A stretch of 12,050 nt of DNA from Novosphingobium sp. (GCA_027490345.1 JAIXYF010000294.1:1-12050), one strand, 5' to 3'. Counted from the stretch's first letter, positions 1-7,263 are shown. Translations and numbers: made by a program. Notes: generated by a model from the letters alone, not told the origin.

Positions 1-417
1 ATCGTGGATGCATTCCACTGCCTCGCGGTGCGCATCGAGCACATCGACGACATGTTCCAGCCAATGCCCCACCGGGCTGTCCGGCAGCTTGCCCAGCGAA
101 GCGGCAATGCCGCCGCACGCATAGTGCCCGCAGATCACGATATCGTTCACGCCCAGCGTCATCACTGCAAAATCGAGCACGGCCATCAGGTTCGCATCAT
201 CCGGGCGCACCAGATTGGCGATATTGCGATGGACGAACAGCCCGCCGGGCGCGGCCTGCGTGAAGTGATCGGGCTGGACGCGGCTATCAGAGCAGCCGAT
301 CCACAGAAAGGCGGGCTTCTGGCCATCGAGGCGGCGCTTGAAGAATTCGGGATCTTCCTCAAGCTGTTCGGCCGCCCAGGCCCGGTTGTGAAGCAGAAGC
401 TGCGGGATTTCCTGCAT
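1..417 (-). CDS. beta-carbonic anhydrase (3' end beyond the window)
   Basis: Interconverts CO2 and bicarbonate in the cytoplasm using a zinc ion. The reading frame from the ATG at 417 stays open to base 1, so 139 residues are visible and the C-terminus lies off the left edge. Family signatures are clear: CSDSR at residues 42-46 (Cys42 zinc ligand, Asp44-Arg46 dyad), LFVHRNIANLV near 60-70, and GHYACGG at 97-103 (His98 and Cys101, the other zinc ligands). An AGGAA ribosome-binding site lies about six bases before the ATG, which supports this start. It sits 26 bp after the stop codon of a SulP transporter on the same strand, so the two are probably co-transcribed and the enzyme probably works on the bicarbonate that the transporter moves. 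Known SulP-carbonic anhydrase fusions support that link. Family assignment is firm; the partnership is inference. Confidence 0.95.
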   Translation of the reverse strand, partial: MQEIPQLLLHNRAWAAEQLEEDPEFFKRRLDGQKPAFLWIGCSDSRVQPDHFTQAAPGGLFVHRNIANLVRPDDANLMAVLDFAVMTLGVNDIVICGHYACGGIAASLGKLPDSPVGHWLEHVVDVLDAHREAVECIHD

Positions 418-443
418 GGTGGTTCCTGGTATCTGAAAAGAGG

Positions 444-2033
444 TCAGGTCGCGCGGGCGCGGGTCAGCGGGGCGGTGATGCGGCGCGAGGTTTCGCCGCG
501 CGCATCGCCCTTGATCACCACCCGCAGATTCCGATAGGGCGCCGCCTTGGCGAAGGCATTGATGATGTCGATGTTATCAAGATCGACATAGTTCGTGGCG
601 GAAAGATCGATCAGCACCGTCTTGCCATCGGGGATCGCGGCCAGCGCTTCCTGCAACTGCGCCTTATGCACGAAATAGAGATTGCGGCGCGCGCGCACCA
701 TCACATCATCGCCGTGGTGGATGACCGTGACGGCATTCTGCACATTGCGCCAAACAACGAAGCTGAGGCCGATGGCTATACCGATGGCGATGCCGATCAG
801 CAGATCGGTGAACAGGATCGCCACCACCGTGATGACAAACGGGATGAACTGGGTGAGCCCCTGCCGGTAGCGTTCGATGAACAGGCTGGGCTTGGCCAGC
901 TTCCAGCCCGTGGCAATGAGCACGGCGGCCAGCGCCGAGAGCGGGATCAGGTTCAGCACCACCGGGATGAGCAGCACGCTGGCCAGCAGCCAGGTGGCGT
1001 GAAGAACGGTGGAAAGCTGCGATTTGGCACCGGCATCGACATTGGCAGAGCTGCGCACGATCACCGAGGTGACCGGAATGCCGCCCAGCAGGCCGGCGAC
1101 CAGATTGCCGCAGCCCTGCGCGAGGAGTTCACGGTTCTTGTCGGTCACGCGGCGCTGGGGGTCGATCTCGTCCACCGCCTTCACGCTGAGCAGCGATTCG
1201 AGGCTGGCGACAATCGCGATCGTGAGAGCGGCAATCCACACCGCCGAGCGGGCGACGGCGGTAAAATCCGGCAGGCGCAGCAGATCGGCATAGCCGGCCA
1301 TCGAGGTCGGGATCGGCACGGCGACGAGGTGGCTGGGCGCAATCGTGAGCGAAGGCATGAACTGCTGGAACCACGCATTGGCCCCCACGCCGAATGCCAC
1401 GACCACCAGCGGCCCCGGCACAAACCGCAGCGGGCCTTCCTTGGGACGAGCCTTGTCCCACCAGAACAGGAACATCAGGCTGATCGCCGCAACCAGCAGC
1501 GCGCCCCACTGGATATCGTTGCGCAGCATGTTGGCCACGGTCGACAGCGTGTTGCCGCCATCGGGCTGGCCAAACGCCATGTCGCCGACCGGATCGCCAT
1601 CATACCCGATGGCATGTGGCAATTGCTTGAGGATCAGGATCAGGCCGATGGCCGCAAGCATCCCGGTGATGACCGAAGACGGCACGAATTCGGCCAGAAC
1701 GCCCGCGCGCAGAAACGAGAACCCGATCTGCATCACGCCCGCCAGGCACACCGCCAGCAGGAACGCATCATAGCTGCCCAGCCCTTCGATCGCAGCGAAG
1801 ACGATGGCCGTCAGGCCCGCAGCCGGACCGCTGACCGACAGCGGCGAGCGGCTCAGCAGCCCGACGACGATACCGCCGACAATGCCCGAGACGAGGCCTG
1901 CGAACAGGGGCGCCCCGGATGCCAGCGCCACGCCAAGACACAGCGGCAGCGCGACAAGTGAAACCACGATGGATGCAGGAACATCGGCGCGCCAGTTGGC
2001 CGTAAGAGCGCCCGCCTTCAGAGGTTCAGACAT
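444..2033 (-). CDS. SulP-family anion transporter, probable bicarbonate or sulfate transporter with STAS domain
   Basis: An inner-membrane secondary transporter of 529 residues. About residues 18-430 are a chain of hydrophobic segments typical of SulP (SLC26-like) permeases. They include the SVSGPAAGLTAIVFAAI motif at 67-83 and the conserved stretch from DPQRRVTDKNRELLAQG (291-307) through GGIPVTSVIVRSSANVDAGA (317-336). Residues from about 435 form a cytoplasmic STAS-like domain with the core VLIDLSATNYVDLDNID at 473-489. The family carries sulfate, bicarbonate or dicarboxylates, and substrate cannot be read from sequence alone. The adjacent beta-carbonic anhydrase gene, 26 bp downstream, favours bicarbonate. 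The ATG at 2033 begins MSEPLKAG. Its only purine-rich leader (AGGATG) is unusually far upstream, so translation may be weak. No convincing promoter was seen in the 229 bp before it. Confidence 0.93.
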   Translation of the reverse strand: MSEPLKAGALTANWRADVPASIVVSLVALPLCLGVALASGAPLFAGLVSGIVGGIVVGLLSRSPLSVSGPAAGLTAIVFAAIEGLGSYDAFLLAVCLAGVMQIGFSFLRAGVLAEFVPSSVITGMLAAIGLILILKQLPHAIGYDGDPVGDMAFGQPDGGNTLSTVANMLRNDIQWGALLVAAISLMFLFWWDKARPKEGPLRFVPGPLVVVAFGVGANAWFQQFMPSLTIAPSHLVAVPIPTSMAGYADLLRLPDFTAVARSAVWIAALTIAIVASLESLLSVKAVDEIDPQRRVTDKNRELLAQGCGNLVAGLLGGIPVTSVIVRSSANVDAGAKSQLSTVLHATWLLASVLLIPVVLNLIPLSALAAVLIATGWKLAKPSLFIERYRQGLTQFIPFVITVVAILFTDLLIGIAIGIAIGLSFVVWRNVQNAVTVIHHGDDVMVRARRNLYFVHKAQLQEALAAIPDGKTVLIDLSATNYVDLDNIDIINAFAKAAPYRNLRVVIKGDARGETSRRITAPLTRARAT

Positions 2034-2262
2034 AGAGTTTTGATCATCCTGATAGGTTCATCGTGCGCGGCGGAGGTATCCGGGCCAGACAGCGCACCTG
2101 GTGATGCGCCTGCCGATCTGCAATTGGTATCATCCGTAAGCTGCAACAAGCTAAGCCAGACTATAACCAACGACAGGATTAATTCTTTCTGTTCCGTAAC
2201 ATGTGGGCTTGCCAGCAATCAAACGACAAAATGTTTCCGCCGCGGTGCGCGCTGGCTGCCGG

Positions 2263-3906
2263 TCAATTCAGCGTGGCAGCAAAGGTGATGGCAAAGCTTG
2301 CCCCCGGTGCCAGCGTGGTGGCCGTGGCGGTCAGCGTGCCCGCCAGATGTGAGACGCCGTAGGGATCGCTCTCGTCCGCTCCGGCGGCATCGTCGTCCTC
2401 CACCGTGGTCGCCGCAGCGCAGGTCGCCCCGCTGCGCGCGGTGCCGGGGCTATAGGTGATGCCGGCGGGCAGAAGATCGGTCGCGGCAATGCCGGTGCCT
2501 GCCAGCGTGCCGGGGTTGGTCACCAGAATGCAATAGCGCACCACCGCGCCGGGAATGGCCTTGGGATTGCTGGCATTGACCGGATCGGAAACGATCTGGG
2601 AGGTCTTGCTCACCAGCAGCGCGGGCACCCGGGTGTTGGTGAAGGTGCAGGTGATCGCGGTTTCCGCCGCACCGATGGTCAGTCCGTCGGCCAGATTGGT
2701 ATCCGCCGCCCCGGTGCAGGACGCCGCTCCGAAATAGCTGCTGACATTCCCGGCGGCGAGCGTCTCGGCCAGCGTGACCGTTTCGCCCAGCACGACCGGG
2801 GTGGGCACTGCGCTGGTGTCCAGCTCATTCGCCGCGCCTGCGTCTGATGCCAGCGTGCCGATCATCGTAGCGCCGCGCGCCAGCGTGATCGTGGCATCAT
2901 CGCCCAGCGTCGCATCGGCCCACTGCTTGCGCAGCGTCACCCGGCTATCATTGTCGGTGATGGTATAGGTGCCGGTGGTCTGCACCGAAGCGCCGCAGGA
3001 GGTGGTGTGCGCAATGGTATAGCCCGTGCCCGCGCTGATCGCATACGTGATCGTCTCGGCGGCCTCGAGCGCGGTATCGTCGATCACGTTGATGCCAAGG
3101 GCAACCGGCGTATTGTAATAGGTGGCGGCCGGGATGGTGACAGTGAACGTCGCGGCATTGCCGGGGGTGGTATAATCCGTGCCGCGCGTGGCGGTGCCGC
3201 CGGTGATGCTGACCACGACATTGATCGCGCTGGTGGGCGTGCCGGTGACCAGCAGCGTGGCCATGCCCGCGCTGGGCACGCTTTCCGCCCCCGTGCTGCT
3301 AGCCGCCGAAACTTGCACGAAAGGCCGCAAGGTGAGCTGGATGGCATCAAGGAAATTGCCATAGGAGCCAGTGTTGGTGGTGGTGAACTGCACCCGCTGC
3401 ATACCCGAAGGACCGGTGTAGGTCGTGCTTCCGGTGTTGACGTTCCACACCTGGTTGGACGTGGTGGATATCTGAGTCGCCAGTGTCTGGATCACCGTGC
3501 CGGCGCTGGAGGCCACCTGAAACCGCGCGGTCTGGGTCGGCGGTCCATCGGCGCGGGCGCGGTGGGCAAACGTCCAGCCAAACGGCTCGCCATTGATCAG
3601 GCAGATATTCTGGAACAGCGTGCCGTTGGTATTGGCATTCATTTCGGCAAAGACCACACCGGCATAAGCGGGGACACCGTTGAACGTGGTGTCCCACAGC
3701 TCGATCTCGCCCGTGGTGGAGTTCCACCCTGTCACCGATGCGATCGGCAGAATATCGTAGTTCGGCGCACCCGGCCCTAAGGGATCATTGGCTTCGAACG
3801 AGGGGTTCTGCAGCGCGCGCAGCTGGGCTTGGGCGGGAGTGGCAAGGCAAAGGGCCAGCACCACGAGCAGCGCGCGGATCAGGCGATGCGGCAACGCGTG
3901 TGGCAC
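2263..3906 (-). CDS. exported surface/matrix protein with Calx-beta and DUF11 domains
   Basis: A 547-residue exported protein with no catalytic signature. Residues 1-28 form a signal peptide: basic start, hydrophobic ALLVVLALCLATP, likely cleavage after AQA. About 29-196 begins NPSFE and contains GWNSTTGEIELW, a jelly-roll-like region resembling DUF642 or carbohydrate-binding domains. About 197-318 is a Calx-beta domain with GTDYTTP and the closing YTITDND. About 320-427 resembles the prealbumin-like or SpaA-type domain often found before DUF11 (VTLRKQW, ITCTFTNTR). About 430-547 is a DUF11 repeat (YCILVTNPGTLAGTGIAATD). The chain ends FAATLN, without a PEP-CTERM tail, LPXTG-like anchor or transmembrane helix, so it is probably released or loosely surface-bound. 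It starts at GTG, chosen because GGGGAG lies five bases upstream. It follows the ferredoxin gene by 56 bp but probably has its own control. Adhesion or matrix function is inference. Confidence 0.85.
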   Translation of the reverse strand: MPHALPHRLIRALLVVLALCLATPAQAQLRALQNPSFEANDPLGPGAPNYDILPIASVTGWNSTTGEIELWDTTFNGVPAYAGVVFAEMNANTNGTLFQNICLINGEPFGWTFAHRARADGPPTQTARFQVASSAGTVIQTLATQISTTSNQVWNVNTGSTTYTGPSGMQRVQFTTTNTGSYGNFLDAIQLTLRPFVQVSAASSTGAESVPSAGMATLLVTGTPTSAINVVVSITGGTATRGTDYTTPGNAATFTVTIPAATYYNTPVALGINVIDDTALEAAETITYAISAGTGYTIAHTTSCGASVQTTGTYTITDNDSRVTLRKQWADATLGDDATITLARGATMIGTLASDAGAANELDTSAVPTPVVLGETVTLAETLAAGNVSSYFGAASCTGAADTNLADGLTIGAAETAITCTFTNTRVPALLVSKTSQIVSDPVNASNPKAIPGAVVRYCILVTNPGTLAGTGIAATDLLPAGITYSPGTARSGATCAAATTVEDDDAAGADESDPYGVSHLAGTLTATATTLAPGASFAITFAATLN

Positions 3907-3911
3907 TCTGG

Positions 3912-3917
3912 CTCCCC
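3912..3917 (-). promoter_or_regulatory. ribosome-binding site supporting a GTG start
   Basis: On the minus strand GGGGAG lies five bases before the GTG codon at 3906. It fixes the start of the exported Calx-beta/DUF11 protein, and the signal peptide follows directly from that codon. Confidence 0.7.
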
Positions 3918-3939
3918 GTTGTGCCCGTCACCCGAGCCT

Positions 3940-3955
3940 TAGGGGTATTCCCCTA
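3940..3955. promoter_or_regulatory. palindrome TAGGGG-TATT-CCCCTA, candidate operator or weak terminator
   Basis: Six-base arms TAGGGG and CCCCTA are perfectly complementary around a four-base TATT centre. The site begins 8 bp after the ferredoxin stop codon and ends 34 bp before the GTG start of the exported protein, all on the minus strand. No T-run follows, so a classical terminator is unlikely. The symmetry and spacing suit a dimeric regulator binding upstream of the exported protein gene, but no regulator is encoded in the window. Confidence 0.4.
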
Positions 3956-3962
3956 GCGCCGC

Positions 3963-4295
3963 TTAGCGCCCCTGCATATCCCGCGCTTCTTCGGGCACGC
4001 GCACTTCGAGGCCGTCCAGCGCTTCGGTCAGCACGATCTGGCACGAAAGGCGGCTGGTGCGCGTCACCCCGGCAGCGAGATCGAGCATGTCTTCCTCATC
4101 ATCGCTCGCGGCATCGAGCTTGTTGAACCACTCTGCCGCGACCACGACATGGCAGGTGGAACAGGCCATCTGCCCCTCGCAGGTGCCTTCCAGCGGCAGC
4201 CCGGCGTTCTGGCCCACTTCCAGCAGGCGCGTGCCCGGCGCGGCTTCGCAATGGATGCGCTGATCCTGCGCGGTGATGAACGTGATCTTGACCAT
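3963..4295 (-). CDS. adrenodoxin-type [2Fe-2S] ferredoxin
   Basis: A small electron carrier of 110 residues that belongs to the ISC/adrenodoxin branch of ferredoxins. Four cysteines, Cys39, Cys45, Cys48 and Cys85, match the C-X5-C-X2-C-X36-C pattern of that branch (GTCEGQMACSTCHVVV, then SRLSCQIVL). The acidic stretch SDDEEDMLDLA after the third cysteine is the usual docking surface for partners. The frame stays open upstream to 4502, but the ATG at 4295 begins MVKITFI, the usual family N-terminus, and a GGGAG lies upstream of it. The longer reading would add an arginine-rich extension that overlaps the end of the upstream desulfurase. It follows that gene by 46 bp, suggesting one operon in which it supplies electrons for Fe-S cluster assembly. 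It could instead serve a P450 or other oxygenase, although none is present here. Confidence 0.93.
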   Translation of the reverse strand: MVKITFITAQDQRIHCEAAPGTRLLEVGQNAGLPLEGTCEGQMACSTCHVVVAAEWFNKLDAASDDEEDMLDLAAGVTRTSRLSCQIVLTEALDGLEVRVPEEARDMQGR

Positions 4296-4341
4296 GGCTA
4301 CAACGCTCCCGGCAGCCCGGCGCGCATGGCGCGCCTTGCGC

Positions 4342-5421
4342 TCATTGATCCTGCGCAGCCGCGTTGATCGCGGCGGCGGCCCGTTCAAGATCCTCTGCCC
4401 GTGTATAGCGTCCGAAGCCGATCCGGATCGCGGTTCTCGCTTCCCTGTCCGAAAGTCCGAGCGCGCGCAAGACATGGCTGGGCCGCCCCGAGCCGCTGGC
4501 ACAGGCCGAGCCTGCGGAAATGGCCAAAGTGCGGCATTCCGACATCAGCCGCGCGACATCAAGCGCAGCGCGGCGCACATTGAGATTGCCGTGCCAGCGC
4601 TGATCGGCGCTGCCATTAAGCGTCCAATCGGCAAACAGCGCGCGGGCCTTGATCCACAGGCTTTCCACGTGCTGTCCATCGCTTTCCCGCAGACTTGTGC
4701 ACAGCGCCGCCGCTGCGCCAAACCCGGCGCAGAGCGCGGGGCTCAGCGTGCCGGAGCGCAAGCCCCCCTCCTGCCCGCCGCCGTGGATCAGCGGCGTCAG
4801 CGTCACGCCATCGCGTACCCACAGCGCGCCGATGCCCTTGGGGCCATGCAGCTTGTGCGCCGAAATCGCGATCATGTCGGCATTCGCGGGCGGGGCGAGC
4901 TTGCCTGCCCCCTGCACCGCATCGCACAGAAACAGCGCTCCCGCCGCGTGAGCCGCGTCCGCCAGTGCATCCACCGGCTGCACCGTGCCGATCTCGTTGT
5001 TGACCTGCATGACGGCAACGAGGCCAGTGCCTGCGGGGATCGCTGCGTCCGCCGCGACCAGTCCGTCCGCCCTCACCGGCAGTACCGCGCAGGCCGGATC
5101 GGCAAAGCGCGCGGTATCGAGCACGGCGGCATGTTCGATGGCGGACACCGCCAGCCGCTGCGCCCCGCAGCCCAGAATGGCCAGATTGAGCGCCTCGGTC
5201 GCGCCGGAGGTGAAGAGCACGCGGCCGCCGGGCGGGAACAGCCCCGCCACCTGCTCGCGCGCCAGCTCCACCGCAGCGGCAGCGGCGCGGCCGGGGCGGT
5301 GGGAGCTGTGAGGGTTGGCGAAGCCATCGTCCGAGAGCCAGCGCAGCATCACCTCGCGCGCTTCGGGAGCGAGCGGGGTGGTCGCCTGATAGTCGAGGTA
5401 GATACCGGCTCGGTCGATCAC
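4342..5421 (-). CDS. cysteine desulfurase (IscS/NifS-like), second of a tandem pair
   Basis: A PLP enzyme that removes sulfur from cysteine as an enzyme-bound persulfide for Fe-S cluster or thio-cofactor synthesis. With the GTG start at 5421 it has 359 residues. Visible features are YLDYQATTPL near the N-terminus, the IEH histidine (His97), VNNEIGTVQP, the PLP lysine Lys190 in ISAHKLHGPKG, and the catalytic Cys307 in SAGSACASG. This is the class with a longer active-site loop. It is shorter than the roughly 400 residues of E. coli IscS, mainly at the C-terminus. The GTG was chosen because it overlaps the upstream stop codon as GTGA and has GGGAG eight bases before it. An ATG at 5439 would add six residues but lacks a ribosome-binding site. 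It is a paralogue of the upstream gene, not a copy: many positions differ. Confidence 0.92.
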   Translation of the reverse strand: MIDRAGIYLDYQATTPLAPEAREVMLRWLSDDGFANPHSSHRPGRAAAAAVELAREQVAGLFPPGGRVLFTSGATEALNLAILGCGAQRLAVSAIEHAAVLDTARFADPACAVLPVRADGLVAADAAIPAGTGLVAVMQVNNEIGTVQPVDALADAAHAAGALFLCDAVQGAGKLAPPANADMIAISAHKLHGPKGIGALWVRDGVTLTPLIHGGGQEGGLRSGTLSPALCAGFGAAAALCTSLRESDGQHVESLWIKARALFADWTLNGSADQRWHGNLNVRRAALDVARLMSECRTLAISAGSACASGSGRPSHVLRALGLSDREARTAIRIGFGRYTRAEDLERAAAAINAAAQDQ

Positions 5422-5434
5422 CCCCTGATCTCCC
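5418..5434 (-). promoter_or_regulatory. translational coupling junction (GTGA overlap with ribosome-binding site)
   Basis: The TGA stop of the first desulfurase shares bases with the GTG start of the second. A GGGAG at 5430-5434 lies eight bases upstream, inside the first gene. This suggests coupled translation and near-equal amounts of both proteins. Confidence 0.6.
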
Positions 5435-6437
5435 GCCATGCGCTGAGAAACGCGGCGATCTCGCCTTCCGTTGTCTCGCGCCCGATGGACACGCGGATCA
5501 CTTCCCCCGCATGGGGATAGCCCATCGCCGTCAGCACCGGACTCGCTTTAAGCGAGCCCGACGAACACGCACTCCCTGCCGAAACCGCAATGCCCATGCC
5601 GTCAAACCGGATCAACTGGGCATTGGCAGCCCGACCCGGCATCCGGTATCCGCCGATGGTGGCCAGCCGCGATGCCTGTTCTGCAACCACTTCGCCGCCC
5701 GCCGCTGCCACGCCTTTATCAAGCATCGCCCGCAGACGCGCGGCGTCCTCCAGCCAGCCAGAGCCCGCTTCCAGTGCGGCCACCATGGCCAGCGCGCCCG
5801 GCAGGTTTTCCGTGCCGCCGCGATAGCCGCGCTCCTGCCCGCCGGTGGGCTGCAGCAGCGCCCAATCGCGCACCAGCAGCGCGCCCACGCCAATGGGGCC
5901 GCCAAACTTGTGCGCGCTGATGGCGATGAAGTCTGCCTGGGGCAGCGCAAGCTTGCCCGCACTTTGCGCGCAGTCGGCCAGCAGCAGGCCGCCAGCCGCA
6001 CGGATGGCGGCGGCCTGTTCTTGCATCGGCTGGATGACCCCGGTTTCGTTGTTCACCTGCTGCACTGCGATCAGGCCCTGCAGCGCGCCCGCAGCCGCCA
6101 CCCGGCCCTGCGCATCGACCGGCAGCCGCGCTGCATCGCCCGCCCAGCGCAGCACCGCTTCATGTTCCACCGCAGAAACTGCCGCCAGCGGCACCGCGCA
6201 GCGCGTTATCGCCAGTGCCAGCGCCTCGCTTGCCCCGGAGGTGAAGATCACCTCACCCGTCCATGCCAGCGCCGCCTTCACCCGCGCGCGCGCATCCTCC
6301 AGCGCCGCCCGCGCCGCGCGGCCGGCCTTGTGCGGGCTGGAGGGATTGGCCCAGATCGCAAAGCCTTCCAGCATGGCCGCGCGCGCGGCGGGCAGCAGCG
6401 GTGTGGTGGCGGCATGGTCGAGGTAGATCGGCGGCAT
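5418..6437 (-). CDS. cysteine desulfurase (NifS-like), first of a tandem pair
   Basis: A PLP-dependent cysteine desulfurase of 339 residues. It shows IYLDHAATTPL at residues 4-14, FTSGASEAL, the EHE histidine at 92, VNNETGVIQP at 128-137, the PLP lysine Lys177 in ISAHKFGGPIG, the substrate-site GYRGGTEN, and the catalytic Cys291 in SAGSACSSGSL. All catalytic positions are intact. The frame opens with a TTG at 6476, but the ATG at 6437 starts MPPIYLDHAA, matching the usual family N-terminus; neither start has a good ribosome-binding site. It heads a minus-strand cluster with a second desulfurase and a ferredoxin, which points to sulfur mobilisation for Fe-S clusters or thio-modified tRNA or cofactors. 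No IscU, SufBCD or Rrf2-type regulator lies in the window. A divergent hydrolase gene begins 135 bp away. Confidence 0.92.
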   Translation of the reverse strand: MPPIYLDHAATTPLLPAARAAMLEGFAIWANPSSPHKAGRAARAALEDARARVKAALAWTGEVIFTSGASEALALAITRCAVPLAAVSAVEHEAVLRWAGDAARLPVDAQGRVAAAGALQGLIAVQQVNNETGVIQPMQEQAAAIRAAGGLLLADCAQSAGKLALPQADFIAISAHKFGGPIGVGALLVRDWALLQPTGGQERGYRGGTENLPGALAMVAALEAGSGWLEDAARLRAMLDKGVAAAGGEVVAEQASRLATIGGYRMPGRAANAQLIRFDGMGIAVSAGSACSSGSLKASPVLTAMGYPHAGEVIRVSIGRETTEGEIAAFLSAWREIRG

Positions 6438-6461
6438 GAATGTTCGCTTTGGCGGGAATGA

Positions 6462-6489
6462 TTGCTTTTGAGGCAAGCGTTTCTATATA
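6462..6489 (+). promoter_or_regulatory. weak candidate sigma-70 promoter for the alpha/beta hydrolase
   Basis: TTGCTT (6462-6467) and TATATA (6484-6489) are separated by 16 bp in the 135-bp divergent gap. Each hexamer matches the consensus at four of six positions. The site lies about 84 bp before the hydrolase ATG. No comparable pair was found for the desulfurase operon on the other strand. Confidence 0.3.
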
Positions 6490-6572
6490 CCGGCCTTCCG
6501 CTTTTCCCAGCCCCGGCGTGCCGCGCGGCCCCCCAGCCCCACACAACAGGGCTCGGTCAATCAGGACAGTCC

Positions 6573-7229
6573 ATGCCCGCAGTCATCTTTCCCGGTCCCG
6601 ATGGTCGCCTCGAAGGCCGCTTCCAGCCTGCATCGCGCCCGCGCGCGCCCGTCGCGATGATCCTCCATCCGCACCCGCCAGCCGGCGGCACGATGAACGA
6701 CCGGATCACGCAGGCGATGTATAAAACCTTCGTGGCGCGCGGTTTTGCCGTGCTGCGCTTCAACTTTCGCGGCGTCGGCCGCAGCCAGGGCAGCTTTGAC
6801 AACGGTATCGGCGAACTGTCAGACGCGGCCGCCGCGCTCGATTGGGTGCAGTCGATCCATCCCGAAGCCACCACCACGTGGATTGCGGGCTATTCGTTCG
6901 GCGCGCTGATCGGGATGCAGCTCCTCATGCGCCGCCCGGAAATCCGCGGCTTCATCTCGGTCGCCCCGCCGGCCAACATGTATGATTTCAGCTTCCTGGC
7001 CCCCTGCCCCGCCAGCGGCATCATCGTGCAAGGCGCAGCCGATACAGTGGTGACGCCCAATGCCGTGCAGAAGCTGGTGGACAAGCTGCGCACGCAAAAG
7101 CACATCACCATCCACCACGATGAAGTGCCCCGCGCCAACCACTTCTTCGAAAACGAGCTCGACGAAATGATGCGCGCGGTCGATACCTATCTCGACATGC
7201 GTCTTTCGCCGGACTGCCCGATCCGCTGA
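6573..7229 (+). CDS. alpha/beta hydrolase, COG2945-type
   Basis: A cytoplasmic serine hydrolase of 218 residues; substrate unknown. The fold's landmarks are present: HPHPPAGGTMND at 32-43 (oxyanion-hole region typical of COG2945), RFNFRGVGRSQGSFDNGIGE at 62-81, the nucleophile Ser108 in GYSFG, Asp157 in GAADTVV, and His190 in RANHFF, giving a complete Ser-Asp-His triad. The start at 6573 follows an AGGA six bases upstream; an upstream extension to 6462 reads as unrelated low-complexity protein and is rejected. It stands alone on the plus strand, divergent from the cysteine desulfurases and convergent with a dehydrogenase. Hydrolases of this type often sit near desulfurase genes in alphaproteobacteria as far as I recall, but a functional tie is unproven. 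Confidence 0.88.
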   Translation: MPAVIFPGPDGRLEGRFQPASRPRAPVAMILHPHPPAGGTMNDRITQAMYKTFVARGFAVLRFNFRGVGRSQGSFDNGIGELSDAAAALDWVQSIHPEATTTWIAGYSFGALIGMQLLMRRPEIRGFISVAPPANMYDFSFLAPCPASGIIVQGAADTVVTPNAVQKLVDKLRTQKHITIHHDEVPRANHFFENELDEMMRAVDTYLDMRLSPDCPIR

Positions 7230-7239
7230 CCCCGTAAAG

Positions 7240-7263
7240 CCCCCTCCTCTTCAGAGGAGGGGG
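7240..7263. terminator. bidirectional hairpin between convergent genes, possible dispersed repeat
   Basis: The arms CCCCCTCCTCT and AGAGGAGGGGG are perfectly complementary over 11 bp around TC; sterically the loop will be slightly larger. The hairpin starts 10 bp after the hydrolase stop and lies 16 bp beyond the dehydrogenase stop on the other strand, so it can end both transcripts. No T-run follows. The trailing TTGGGGGTGGT resembles intergenic repeats common in sphingomonad genomes. Confidence 0.6.

Noticed and set aside
4..537. Plus-strand open frame opposite the carbonic anhydrase and the end of the SulP gene
   Set aside because: The minus-strand frame carries intact zinc-site motifs; the plus-strand translation has no family features and is a GC-rich antisense shadow.
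666..1961. Long (431-codon) plus-strand open frame opposite the SulP gene
   Set aside because: The translation is rich in Arg, Asp, His and Gln, typical of the antisense of a hydrophobic membrane protein gene; no start signal or domain is seen.
2018..2218. Small minus-strand frame overlapping the SulP start
   Set aside because: It overlaps a certain gene start, has no ribosome-binding site and no recognisable feature.
2034..2262. Possible promoter for the SulP operon
   Set aside because: The 229-bp gap is less GC-rich than its surroundings, but no -35/-10 pair with acceptable spacing was found on the minus strand.
4296..4502. N-terminal extension of the ferredoxin frame
   Set aside because: It is arginine-rich, overlaps the end of the upstream desulfurase, and the internal ATG gives the family's normal N-terminus.
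6462..6572. N-terminal extension of the hydrolase that could be read as a leader peptide
   Set aside because: It lacks a proper signal peptide layout, overlaps the promoter region, and the ATG at 6573 has its own AGGA site and the conserved N-terminus.
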